Of a stretch of DNA of 64,000 nt, positions 11,595 to 22,177 are shown piece by piece. The notes beneath the pieces are model-generated. The model was not told where the DNA came from, searched no databases, and saw only the letters and a program-made list of their open reading frames with translations. Positions within the stretch are counted from its first letter, which is position 1, and each line of letters starts with the position of its first letter. This stretch comes from Amphiduros pacificus (taxonomy: Eukaryota; Annelida; Polychaeta; Phyllodocida; Hesionidae): contig OX439001.1 in NCBI GenBank assembly GCA_949316495.1, positions 30,219,386 to 30,283,385 of the forward strand, written 5' to 3'. A program made the translations under genes and the position numbers.

Positions 11595-13585
11595 ATGGCA
11601 GATTTGGGTAATCAGTGGGAAGGTAAGCAAACTATTGTAATGCACATGATGTGAGCAGAACTAAACCCTTTTGGAACAAGGGTGTCACAAAAATATTACT
11701 TCTGCACAATTTGGTACCGAAGTTGGTATGACATATCTCAATATTAAATGAATGGAGAGTGACAAATTATTTAAGTGTGTGGCAGTTTCTGTCTGCAAGT
11801 GCAACTTAATTGTATTTTTGTTACAGGTATGAGAGTAGTTTCCAACACATGATGTAACATTTTCTGTGTCATCCTGAGAAAGAATTACGCTTTTCTCTTG
11901 AAAATATAACAAAGAAAATCGATCCGCTATGTGCGATATTCGTTATTTCGAAAATATAAAAGTTCGTAATGAAAACGCTTGGTTTTGACGAGGACGTGGA
12001 GAAAATCTCGACCTGTGAACAGTGTTCGCCAAACTTTTTGACCCACATCACACAATATGTCTGATGTTCAGCCAGCCAACATCAGACATTTGTCTTCAAC
12101 ATCAGACATTTCAACGCATACTTTTTCTTTTTAATTTCGCGGCTTTTTTGCGCTTGTGACAGATAATAATAATAATAATAATAATAACAATAATAATAAA
12201 AATAATAATAATAATAAAAACAATAATAATGATTTGTATAGCGCTATATCAGACTAGGTCTGCTCATGGCGTTATAATCAGCTTATAAAACCTACATACC
12301 AACCTACATACCAACCTACATACCAACATACCAACCTATATATCTACCTACATATCTACCTACATATATACCTACCTACATATCTACCTACATACCTACC
12401 TACCTACATACATATCTACCTACATACTAAACTACATACCTACCTACATACCTACATATATATTTCTGATCATTTCTCAATCGAAAATTAATCAAATATT
12501 AATATTCATTTAAAGAGAGCTAAGAATACCCAAAGTTGTAAAATTGTCGTCTGCTCTTCTCAGGCTTTTTGACTGGTACGTGACGTTTTTTAATATGGAT
12601 TTGAACTAGAAATAATGATAGGGGACCAGATTACGAACCACATTTGATTTATGTGTAAAGTCGTGCACGTTTTTTGAATTGTTAAATGAGTATGAATCCC
12701 GAAAACGTGCTCGACTTTTGAACAGGAGTGAACACGGCGGAAATAATCAGGCGGGGACAGACGTTATGACCCGGATATAGCTCAAACTTTACAAAATGGC
12801 GGCAACCGAAAATCTCCGAAAAACGAACAAATAAAACGTATTTGTGACGACTACAATGAGAAACTGTGCAGGTAAAGAATGGCGGACAATTTGGCCGCCG
12901 TTTTCAGTCATTATCGGCGGACAATGTGAAATAACGGCCGGCTTTGTCCGACGGGCCAACGACTTTTGGCGAACACTGTGTGAAGCATAATTTGTGATGA
13001 TATTAGGTAAATACCTTTAGTAATCATTTAAAACGCAATTAAAATCGATCCACTACATCCGATATCCGTTATTTCGAAAATAAAAATGTTTGTTATGAAA
13101 ACTTGTAGTGCCGTAATTTTTGGGCGTAAATCCTTGTCCACAGGTTGCTCTCGTGTATAAGACGACCTCCCAAACATTAACTAAGGATTTGTTGACAAAA
13201 ACCTTGACTTATACACGAGTTAATACGGTAAATCATTTATGTTGTTTGTAAAGTGATGAGATGTCAAGTTGACAACTCTGTTAAACAAGAAAAAGTGGTG
13301 ATCCACATGTAACACGAATGAGAAAAAAAATAACAAATTAACCAAAACTGTCAACAAACAGAACAAAAATTAAAATAAACAAAATAAAAATTGCCTTTTC
13401 ATGCTCGATTATGTAAGTTGCCCTAATATCGCTCAGGCGCTAACCGCAAATCATAGATCAGACTTTTGCATGTCATCTGATTTCTAATTGTCCGATTTAC
13501 ACCAAATTTGAACTAAACTTACTGATAATTCCTGTCGGCAGTGGATATCAAAAAAGGACCATCCGTGTTACAAAAAAACAGGTTT

Positions 13586-13616
<31 letters not shown>

Positions 13617-16600
13617 TACTGTCCCTATCTACTATGTTTTGGCTCTTAAGGTCTATAATCCACAATCAGTTTGAAGCATTTGGAGAGAACTTTGTGTGGT
13701 CTCGTATATTTAAGTAACTGCCTTCGGCTCCTACAGCACACATGGCGGACAAACTCTTTTAGTGATAATTCATTTTTTATGCCATGATTATATCTAAAAT
13801 ATCTCCCAAAAGATTGATTATTCTTTGGATGACATTAAATAAAGAAAATATAAAGACTTGATATAGGTCGCCAGCTGCAAAAACTGAGTCGAACCCGTTT
13901 TAACTACCGTTATAACGGGTTCAATTTAAATAATAAAAATTTAAGACTAGCTGGTTAAGTTTACTTTTTCTGTGCTAAATTAACAAATAACATTACTTTG
14001 AACACATTTAAGCCAAAAAAAACATAAGTCTGTCCCAGTTTTTTCATTGTGGATTATAGACCTTAACACAAAATTTCCATAAATATGAAACATGATGTTG
14101 CCTCCATTTGTATAGAGCATATCTCAGCAAGAGGAAATTAAAACTTGATATACAGAAATGTCTTATGTCAAAGCTGTGCCTCATCATACTTTTTACAGTG
14201 ACCTTGACCTTTGTATTATTGTTCCGGGCATATCTCAGGAATGATGAACTGTAGATACTAAATATTGGGCAAGCATGGCAAACACAAAGTGTTGTCAGTG
14301 TTCGCCAAAAGATTTAGACCCACATCAGACAATATGTCCGACATTCAGCAAGCCAACGTCAGAAATTTATCTTCAACACCAGACATTTCAAGGCATATTC
14401 CCTTGAATCAATCGTCACAATTGAAAGTGGAAGACATGTTTCACAATATAAAAGATTTGGGTCAGGTTATTCTTCTTACTTGGTCATAGCTGTTCTGTTA
14501 ATTCGTGTCAAGTATTTATATATAAACATTACTTGTTTATGTTGTATTTGTGACGTGTTTCACTGCTACTTTTCATTTTGAGCAGGGAGAGTAGGGCCAC
14601 ACAATGGATGCCATCATCAACAGCTCATATTTTACAAGAAAAGTCATGTGATTTTTCATTTGTAGGAATCCATATTATGGGTAGATTGTGTGTCACAATC
14701 TTGCCCCATTGAAAACATCATATGGGAACTGTACAAAAAAATGGAAGTGCAGTTCTTTAAAACCCAATCATTAAAAAGAACAAGATCTTAATCTGTAATT
14801 GCACCAGTGAAGTTTTCCGCTCAAATCCCTAATGCTGCACATTGTCTGCAGTTGGAATTTAAGTACACGCCTGTTGCATAAAATTTAACTTTTTCTGTAA
14901 AATATAACGTGACACTGTACATTCAGCCAGAGACAATTGAAAAATTGTGTTTGAATATCTCTGATTCACTGCCATTACACATTAAAAACATATAAAGTTG
15001 ATTGTTTTATTGTTATGTCAGTGAATCAATAGAAATAGTTAATCATGTAAATATTATACTCATGCAAGTCACATTTGATGCAGAAATGTGGAACTTATTT
15101 CAATAAAGTATTTTAACTTTGTTTTGTATGAATTATGTATTTTTTACTGTCTATTATTAGCATGTTTGTGCTATGTGAATGGTCATTTCATGAGTCATAT
15201 CAATCATTACCTTTGATGTTTTCCATATTTTTAGAAAGAAAATTTGACACAAGTTTGTTACATTATGATAATCTGATTTGTCTTGAAATGGATATTTGAA
15301 ACAAATAATCTTTGTATTTAGACCTCCGGAAACATGCGCGCCAGCTGGAAAATGAGATTGATCTCAAACTGGTGTCATTCAGCAAGTTGGGCACCAACTT
15401 CCGCAGCCAGAGGGACTTCCCAGCATCATCAAAGTACGTATAGATATAGCTTAATTAAACATAAACAGCATTAAACATTGACTTGTATTTATAAGGATAT
15501 ATTTAAGGATTGCAATGATGTGTTTTAAAATATAATTTCCGTATTTGTTTTTCATGACAGTAGCATTTGTTGCATAATAATAATTCTGAAAGTTTGCCAT
15601 GGATATCATACAAAAAGCTTAATGACTGGTTTTAACATTTTTTCAGTGATACAACTCCGTTAATCAACAAGTCAAGTAGTGAGCACATGTTTGAAACAAT
15701 GGCGATGGAAATAGAACAGCTCCTTGCTAGAGTAAGATTGTTTTGTTTCATAGAAAATAAAAGTTGATCATTAACCCAAAGCATGAGGGTTACCAAGAAT
15801 CTATTTCATCAATAAGTAAAATGACATAATTCTGGATGTCTGAATTGTGTATCCGAATGACAGAAAATTTCAATTTGAGTGTTAAAACCTATTAAAAAAA
15901 CTATGGCAACATTCATTTCACGTAATTGTTCCAAACCTGAGGATATAGGGATTCTTGTGTTTGAAGACATATTTTCTCCAGAATTCATGTTATTTTTCAA
16001 AACTTTGTTGTATTTTACCAGTTAACAGAGGTTAATGATAGAATGTCAGACTATACACAGAACCTGAGTGTCAACTCTCAGAGTGCTGCACTGATGCACA
16101 CTCTGCAGAGACACCGGGACATCCTTCAGGACTACTCGCATGAGTTCCAGAAAACAAAAGCCAATATCATGGCATTCAAAGAACGTGAAGAACTTCTGGG
16201 CTCAGTTAGGAGAGATATAGAGTAAGGCTGCATTGCATTGATATATGTAAATAAATAGTTTCTTTTTTACCAGTTCATTTAATTTAAAATATATAAATCA
16301 CAAATTTACTTTGCATGAAATGCTTTACACTTCTTGTGTAATAAACATTTTGGCATATTGCAGTGCATATAAGAATTCAACAGGGATGAATAGGAGAAAT
16401 GATTTGTACCTGAAAGAAAATGAGCACATTAGAAAGTAAGTACAGCCCTTTCATAGTTAAGTTATGTATTTTGTTTTACATAAGAAATAAACTAAAATCT
16501 GACTTATTTAACATTATGTTTCATATTTCCATGAGACGTTATCTGTTTCATGCTTACATTAGATATATTCCTGATGTTTTATATTTTGTTATTGCAGTTC

Positions 16601-17084
16601 TGATAGGTTGATAGATGAACAGATCAGGTATGTTCCATTTCTAAATTATCATAATTTTATATCCAGTGTTTTTTTAATAATTATAGGGCAATAATCTGTT
16701 AGCAATAATTAGATTGATTGACAGATGAACAGGATTACTGTCTAATTACCATAAAATGTTAATATTACAGTATTGCAATGGCAACAAAGGAAAATCTGAC
16801 AGCACAGAGGGGAGTTCTTGGCACTGTCACACAAAAAATGAACTCATTAGCAAGTATCCTTGAAAAAAAAAAATAGAATGTGATTTTATAAAAAAAAAAT
16901 ACTTTTTTCTAATACTAAATTCTCTTTTGTATCCAAATGTTTTCCTTGACAGATAACAGATCGTTTCCCATTAATCAACAGTTTAGTTCAAAGAGTGAAT
17001 ATGCGAAAACGTCGGGACTCCATCATCTTAGCGAGTGTGATATCTATCTGTGTCATTTTAATGCTTCTTTATGCATTTCACTAG
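11595..17084 (+). CDS. GOSR1: Golgi SNAP receptor complex member 1 (GS28)
   Basis: GOSR1 is a Qb-SNARE of the cis-Golgi that drives ER-Golgi and intra-Golgi fusion. Eight coding exons join in frame to 244 residues (human 250): 11595-11622, 15322-15433, 15647-15731, 16022-16221, 16364-16435, 16598-16627, 16771-16853 and 16960-17084. All introns are GT-AG. Family blocks visible are LRKHARQLENEIDLKLVSFS (near 11-30), METMAMEIEQLLAR-like (here FETMAMEIEQLLAR), LMHTLQRHRDILQDYSHEF, NSDRLIDEQISIAMATKEN and LANRFPLINSLVQRVN. The SNARE region precedes a C-terminal membrane anchor at about 224-243 ending LLYAFH, with no lumenal tail, as expected. Gln188 in TAQRG is the likely ionic-layer residue. ATG context AAGATGG is strong. 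Intron 1 is 3.7 kb and full of transposons; the others are 106-290 bp. No defect is seen. Confidence 0.97.
12162..12231 (+). repeat. (AAT)n microsatellite
   Basis: Imperfect AAT repeats followed by GATTTGTATAGCGCTATATC. An (AAT)n run joined to a TATAGCGC block suggests the tail of a small retroposon read in reverse; not resolved further. Confidence 0.8.
12286..12457 (+). repeat. CCTACATA-type tandem repeat
   Basis: Short variable units built from CCTACATACC, CCTACATATC and CCAACCTACATA run for about 170 bp. Intronic within GOSR1, inside the hAT-like element. Confidence 0.85.
13308..13574. mobile_element. GTAACACGGAT-ended MITE (family E)
   Basis: Left end GTAACACGAATGAG and right end CCATCCGTGTTAC are inverted. 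The interior matches 60766-60900 (GCTCAGGCGCTAACGCAAAT and CCGATTTACACC) and 22935-23300 in reverse. Related termini occur at 21168, 33458 and 59900. It is non-coding, in GOSR1 intron 1. Confidence 0.6.
13650..14062. mobile_element. 413-bp MITE flanked by TTAA
   Basis: Inverted ends GGTCTATAATCCACAAT and ATTGTGGATTATAGACC are perfect over 17 bp, flanked by TTAA at 13646-13649 and 14063-14066. TTAA duplications are made by piggyBac and Kolobok elements, so this is probably a non-autonomous member of one of these. The interior block with GCCAGCTGCAAAAACTG recurs at 23930-24150 and, in reverse, near 38830. Confidence 0.85.
14297..14410 (+). repeat. Partial hAT-like end
   Basis: CAGTGTTCGCCAAAAGATTT and the following CACATCAGACAATATGTCCG match the left end of the 12020-12978 element. 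Only one end is present. Confidence 0.6.
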
Positions 17085-18066
17085 CACCACCTGTCAGCTG
17101 CTATCCTCACTACATTTGCCCTCCAGCTTTTACTGCATCTGACAGTCAAATATGATGAAATATGAGGACCAAAAGAACAGAGAACATGGGTTTATGTCTT
17201 TTAGTTAAAAAATATTCTAAATGGTACCTTGATTGTTATATCATTCTTCACTTTATTCTTCTTTTAGGATATTTAATCAGACTTTCTAAATTGGGTTTCC
17301 GACTAAAGTATTTGTTATGCATATTGTTTTCTTTGTATGTGTGATATTTTTAAAGATGAAGCATTAAGACTGAATGAGGTTGTATAAAAGATAATTTTGT
17401 AAATAATAATGTGTATATAACCACAAGACTGTGATGACAGAGGAAAGCCCCGGCTTAAGACATGGTTAAGAGTAATTTTGTTCAATGTTATGCTTGGAAT
17501 ATGATACAAACCTTGATAAGACAACAACTGTTGGGACATATTCATTGAAAATATATATTAAAGTTGTGAATGGTATAAATAAATCTATTGATTGTTTTGA
17601 AATCTGATTGCATTGGATTAAATTGGGATTTACATTTATGTAGAATTTAGATAGAATCTGCATTGTCTTTGTGTTACAAATTAGATGGTGCAAACTATAT
17701 AATTTTGAAATAAGATATTTGGGATACTGGAATATGTATACAATACAGTTGTAAATATGGGTATTTGATGCGAAATCTGGGTGATACACACTGTCCTTAT
17801 AGAAACAATATGAAATCTGTTTTGAATAAAACAAAAATTTCAAACAAAAAAAGTTTTTTTTTTAATCTCATAAATGTTGCATTTGTGAATAGAGGTTCTA
17901 AATCTCCTTGGTAAAATATTTTGTTTTATTCTTTTTGGTAATCTGTAGGAAAACTACATGCATACAATGTCTGAACAAAACATTTTGACAACAGTTAAAA
18001 AGATGTTTGGTTTACCCTTTTGTGATTTGTAAATATATATTCTTGTAATATAATCATTTAATAAAA
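17085..18066 (+). terminator. GOSR1: GOSR1 3' UTR and poly(A) signals
   Basis: After the GOSR1 stop there is A/T-rich sequence without coding character. Canonical AATAAA signals lie at 17825-17830 and at 18060-18065. The first gives a 3' UTR of about 0.76 kb and the second about 1 kb. Which is used cannot be decided without transcripts. Confidence 0.6.
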
Positions 18067-18299
18067 TTGGGTATTTCACTTTTATATACATATATTGTAT
18101 TTTGTATTGTGTTATACTATTGCATATTCATTTCATTTAACAATAAATGATAAAATCTAAAACAAAAATCATTTCAAAAGACTGCTAACCATAATTTTAA
18201 GGATCATAGACATATACACTGATTAACTCACAATTATTACAAAAGACCTGAAGTATTGTCATTGCATGTAAACTTAACAATTGCTTGTTAGATAACTTA

Positions 18300-18490
18300 C
18301 AGGGCAACTCTCACTTCTCTGACATACTTTTGTAGTTTGGAAGAAAATTATAATGCACATTGATCTTTGGGCTCTGTTAGCATGATTGCATAATTGAAAC
18401 ATGATTTTGGGGGAGGAATATGACATTTTGAATGCACGTGCAGGTTAAGAAAGAATGACGTCATCGTGGGGCAATTACCTACTTACATAA
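18300..18490 (+). repeat. Family B repeat, truncated copy
   Basis: Starts AGGGCAACTCTCACTTCTCT and contains GACGTCATCGTGGGGCAATT, matching 50124-50320. It stops where a family M end begins at 18491. Confidence 0.75.
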
Positions 18491-18655
18491 CTATACCCAA
18501 AGACATCAGCAAAATAGACTTGAAATCCACTGTTTCTCGAAACACCACGCACTGCCCATCATATTGAAGTTTCCCCAGTAAATAAACTCGACCTCCGGCG
18601 ATTGACTGTTGCAGTTATGACCCATGTCACTATCGTTCCCAGTCACAAGTGCCTT
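18491..18655 (+). repeat. Family M element, one end
   Basis: Begins CTATACCCAAAGACATC and contains AATAGACTTGAAATCCACTG and CTCGACCTCCGGCG. It matches, in reverse, the right arm of the foldback at 9776-10384. Confidence 0.75.
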
Positions 18656-18659
18656 CGGC

Positions 18660-19605
18660 TGGGAAGTGATGCTGTCCCTCACTGTTGTAGCTATCCCTCA
18701 CCTGTGCAGCTGTCTCTCAATTGTGCAGCTATCTCTCACCTATGCAGTCATCCCTCACCTATACAGCTATCTCTCACATGTGCAGCTGTCTCTCACTTGT
18801 GCAACTACCACGTGTGCAGCTGTCATTCAGTTGTGCAGTTGTCTCTCACCATGTGCAGCTATCTCTCGCCATGTGCAGTTATCTCTCCCCATGTGCAGCT
18901 ATCTCTCCCCATGTGCAGCTATCTCCCCATGTGCAGCTATCTCCCCATGTGCAGCTATCTCTCCCCATGTGCAGCTATCTCTCACCATGTGCAGCTATCT
19001 CTCACCATATGCAGCTGTCTCACCATGTGCAACTGTCTCTCCCACAGCTATCTCTTATTTATACAGCTATCTCTTATTTATGCAGCTATCTCTTATTTAT
19101 GCAGCTATCTCTTATTTATGCAGCTATCTCTTATTTATGCAGCTATCTCTTATTTATACAGCTATCTCTTATTTATGCAGCTATCTCTTATTTATGCAGT
19201 TATCTCTTATTTATGCAGCTATCTCTTATTTATGCAGTTATCTCTTATTTATGCAGCTATCTCTTATTTGTGCAGCTATTTTTCATGTCTCAATACAGCT
19301 ATCTCTCAGTTATGCAGCTATCTCTTATTTATGCAGCTATCTCTTATTCATGCAGCTATCTCTTATTTATGCAGCTATTATCTCTTATTTATGCAGCTAT
19401 ATCTTATTTATGCAGCTATCTCTTATTTATGCAGCTATCTCTTATTTATGCAGCTATCTCTTATTTATGCAGCTATCTCTTATTTATGCAGATATCTCTT
19501 ATTTATGCAGCTATCTCTGATTTATGCTGCTATCTCTTATTTGTGCAGCTATCTCTCAGTTATGCAGCTATCTCTCAGTTATGCAGCTATCTCTTATGAA
19601 AATAT
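18660..19605 (+). repeat. 19-bp minisatellite, open in three frames
   Basis: The unit CAGCTATCTCTTATTTATG (19 bp) is repeated dozens of times, purest at 19040-19500, with older variants such as CTATCTCTCCCCATGTG before it. Because 19 is one more than a multiple of three and the unit has no stop in any forward frame, all three + frames stay open for about 300-340 codons. Each spells the same 19-residue period with YLCSYLLFMQLSLIYA. These are not credible genes: an open frame is a by-product of the repeat. A diverged copy is at 59090-59460. Confidence 0.9.
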
Positions 19606-19700
19606 CTGCATTTCACCCACATAGACCCCTTTGTACAAAACCTTGCAGGGCCTCAATAAGTAGGTCAATAAATAGGTCAATTTACCGATGGTTGAAAACA

Positions 19701-20694
19701 CACTGTCCACCAGAGGCACACGCAAACTATTACCTCTGGCCAACCCAGATTAGTATTATAACAAAACATACCGAGTCGGGAAGCTGGGTGAGCGGATTCA
19801 GTGAGTTGGTGATTGCGGACGGATACCCTGAGCCGAAGGCGAAGGGTATCCGTCCGCCATCACCAACGAACTGAATCCGCGGTCACAGCTGACCGACGAG
19901 TGTATGTTTTGTTTTTATACCTCAGACAACTACTGTATTTTTAAAAAATGAAACATGAAACAAGATATTTATCGTTACAAACATTTGTAAACAAAGCGCA
20001 CCTCATTTGACCCCGTCACGTGACCCGAAAATGGCGCGTACAGCCATAGACTGGTTGCCGCCATCTGTGTATAAACACGATGTTCTTGACACTCGATGGG
20101 GGACCAGTCTAAAGATGGCCGACGCAAACTAATCAATATTTTACAAATAATCGGCATGCGCGTATTCATTCGAAATCGCATCAATACGCGCATCACTGAG
20201 GTATAATCATCCGGTCCTACTTTTACTGGCCATGTGCTCAAGAACTGTCATTGTGTTGTAAATGTGATTGGCATGTTAACATCTCTTAATATCAAATATG
20301 AAGTTGCCTTGAGATGCATTAGAGTTCATTTCTTAACATTTGAACATTTTGTGTTGGTTAGTTTAACCAAAAGTATAACAGATTAAACAGAATTCAAATT
20401 ATAAACAAAGCGGCCATCTTTGTTGTGGTTCCGCCTTATCACACTCCTAGAAAATGGCTCCTCCAATTAAGAAAGTAGTTCCAAGTTTTATTTCACTTAA
20501 TAGTTGTTTCTATATGCACAAACTTTGTATTTAGGGTGAAATATATCATATTTTACCAATCTGAGTACAACCTAAGAAATAAAAATAAGTAAGACGGACA
20601 GTTGCATGAAAATTGGTGGATGTGCTGAGCCAGCACCAAAAGGCACCTTGTACAGAGGTGATAGGTTCACCAAGTCGCCCTCTGGTGGAGTTTG
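19701..20694. mobile_element. 1-kb transposon with 11-bp target duplication (family N)
   Basis: The element runs from CACTGTCCACCAGAGG to CCCTCTGGTGGAGTTTG. It is flanked by GGTTGAAAACA at 19690-19700 and 20695-20705. The related locus at 59550-59570 has a single GTTTGAAAACA and no insert, so it acts as the unoccupied site. Length of duplication suits Mutator-like elements (8-11 bp) from family knowledge; no transposase is present. It contains a nested hairpin element at 19757-20205. A partial copy is at 33555-33721 and 67-71 bp derivatives are at 2676 and 11302. Confidence 0.8.
19757..20205 (+). mobile_element. Hairpin-headed element, copy D1
   Basis: Starts TATAACAAAACATACCGAGT, then forms a long stem of about 69 bp per arm around 19795-19835 (arm pieces GGATTCAGTGAGTTGGTGAT and ATCACCAACGAACTGAATCC, loop near GAGCCGAAGGCGA). 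It is followed by TATACCTCAGACAACTAC and ends CACTGAGGTATAA, so the body after the hairpin has TATACCTCAG inverted ends. Copies D2 (21441-21895) and D3 (33722-34178) are near identical. It is inserted in family N. Minus-strand frames across it are shadows. Confidence 0.8.
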
Positions 20695-20724
20695 GGTTGA
20701 AAACAAAGCTCTAATACAGAAATA

Positions 20725-20861
20725 TAGGCCGATTGCGGGTTACCATCTTGTTTTTTTTAATGATTAGATTTTAGAGAGTTTTTTGTGCACTTCCGATTGT
20801 AATTGTGCAGTTCCGGCATGTTGTTTTCAATGGGGCAGTATGGCGACCCGCAATCGGCCTA
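20725..20861. mobile_element. 137-bp MITE with TA duplication
   Basis: Perfect inverted ends TAGGCCGATTGCGGG and CCCGCAATCGGCCTA, flanked by TA. The related locus at about 59577-59600 (AGAAATGTATGCATATTGG) lacks it. The interior CAGTTCCGG and TTTTCAATGGGG link it to 7968-8106. Confidence 0.85.
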
Positions 20862-21165
20862 TAGGCATATTGGAGGTAATTTTCATTTCTAATGTAATTC
20901 TGACAAAAAATAAGTGATAACTGTGCCATTCATAATATGTTAAAAGCGCAACCCTTCACATAAACTTGCAAAACAAAAGTGAAGTGGAGATTAGTTTAGT
21001 ATCATTTCCACCAGAGGGCAGGCAACGTGGTGACGGAACAGCGAGATCACACACTCTTATCAGTGGCGAATTTTGTCGCGGCCAATACCTCATATAGCAA
21101 CTTTTTTTTTTTTTTTCAAATCTCGTCACCCTTCCTCTCTGATCACGTTCATGCTTTTTTTATTG
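20862..21165 (+). repeat. Composite repeat shared with 59570-59868
   Basis: Collinear with 59578-59868, sharing CATATTGGAGGTAAT, TTCCACCAGAGGGCAGGC and GTGGTGACGGAACAGCGAGA. Together with the minisatellite this defines a dispersed composite unit present twice in the window (18660-21165 and 59090-59868). Only the first copy has the N, D and TAGGCC insertions. Confidence 0.75.
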
Positions 21166-21245
21166 TAACACGGATGGTTCCTTTTTTGACAAGCATTGCC
21201 GACAGGCAATGCTTGTCAAAAAAAAGGAACTATCTGTGTTATTCT
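21166..21245. repeat. Long perfect hairpin (family E termini)
   Basis: Positions 21182-21200 (TTTTTTGACAAGCATTGCC) pair perfectly with 21205-21223 around a GACA loop. Pairing continues outward through GGTTCC/GGAAC and AACACGGAT/ATCTGTGTT to give arms of about 36 bp. The outer parts are family E ends, so this may be two fused ends or a minimal palindromic derivative. Confidence 0.8.
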
Positions 21246-21440
21246 GTGATCGGTACGATCATGGGAAATGCGAATTCATTTCCTGTGGTTTGTGATTCAG
21301 TTTTTTCTGTGGTCATTATTGTTAAAGCAACTGACGCCACTGTGGAGTGTTCGTCGTGTGCATGCGATAGATTTGACTGGTGCCGCCCTCATTTCTTGAC
21401 ACTCGGTAGGGGACCAGTCTAGTATTCGGCGTATGAATAC
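21246..21440 (+). repeat. Segment X, inverted relative to 34185-34430
   Basis: Contains TGGTGCCGCCCTCATTTC, GGGGACCAGTCTAGTATTCG and GGAAATGCGAATTCATTTCC. The reverse complement stands next to copy D3. Here X precedes D2; there it follows D3 in the opposite sense. Confidence 0.75.
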
Positions 21441-21895
21441 TATAACAAAACATACCGAGTCGGGGAAGCTGGGTGAGCGGATTCAGTGAGTTGGGGAAGG
21501 ATACCCTGAGCCGAAGGCGAAGGGTATCCGTCCGCCATCACCAACGAACTGAATCCGCTCACCCAGCTGACCCGACGAGGTATGTTTTGTTTTTATACCT
21601 CAGACAACTACTGTATTTTTTTTTAAATGATACATGAAACAAGATATTTATCGTTAAAAACATTTGTAAACAAAGCGCACCTCATTTGACCCCGTCACGT
21701 GACCCGAAAATGGTGCGTACAGCCATAGACTGGTTGCCGCCATCTGTTATATACACAATGTTTTTGATACTCGATGGGGGACCAGTCTAAAGATGGCGGA
21801 CGCAAAATAGTTCCAACTTATCAATACGTTACAAAATAATCGGCATGCTCGTATTCATTGGAAATCTCGTCAATACGCGCATCACTGAGGTATAA
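21441..21895 (+). mobile_element. Hairpin-headed element, copy D2
   Basis: Near-identical to D1 and D3, with the complete hairpin and CTGAGGTATAA end. Upstream neighbour is segment X; downstream, at 21960, begins family E-like interior sequence in reverse. Confidence 0.8.
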
Positions 21896-22177
21896 AAAGC
21901 AGAACATTCAAAACTATAGTTGTCATCGTCAGCATCGTGTTCGCCCGTCGTTTCATATAGTTTAAATTTGGTGTAAATCGGACAATTAGAAGTCTGATCA
22001 TAGAGAACCGCATTAGCTTCCAGCCATTTATGGCACGTGCATTACTGCCGCACGTGCAGGGATACCGATGCCACAGAGAACCGCATCAGCTTCCAGCGTG
22101 AGTGTTTGTGTGTTGTTTACTTGCAGCTCACTTCATGTGCTCATGCATCAATGACGTCATATCAATGGTCGGCAGTG

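Larger units (their letters stand above)
12020..12978. mobile_element. 0.96-kb hAT-like transposon (6-bp duplication)
   Basis: Inverted ends CAGTGTTCGCCAAA and TTTTGGCGAACACTG, flanked by TGTGAA at 12014-12019 and 12979-12984. Removing it restores the family F sequence seen near 41000, which supports the boundaries. A partial left end is at 14297. The CAGTG start and 6-bp duplication fit hAT6-type elements from family knowledge. It contains an (AAT)n run and a CCTACATA tandem and has no transposase frame, so it is non-autonomous. Confidence 0.8.
11918..13105 (-). repeat. Family F-like fragment split by hAT-like insert
   Basis: The flanks (11918-12019 and 12979-13105) carry AAAATCGATCC, ATTTCGAAAATA, TCGACCTGTGAA, AATTTGTGAT and GGTAAATACCTTTA. 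These match the interior of the family F transposons at 35789-36704 and 40157-41578. The fragment lies in GOSR1 intron 1 and is interrupted by the element at 12020-12978. The family F copy near 41000 shows the uninterrupted order. Confidence 0.65.

Noticed and set aside
14265-14489. 74-codon frame in GOSR1 intron 1
   Set aside because: Covers the hAT-like end fragment; not an extra GOSR1 exon, since the joined exons already match the family without it.
18660-19605. CRISPR-like array
   Set aside because: No unique spacers; simple head-to-tail minisatellite in a eukaryotic genome.
18602-19624. Open frames of about 300-340 codons
   Set aside because: They are three phases of one 19-bp tandem repeat with no flanking exon signals; a by-product of the array.
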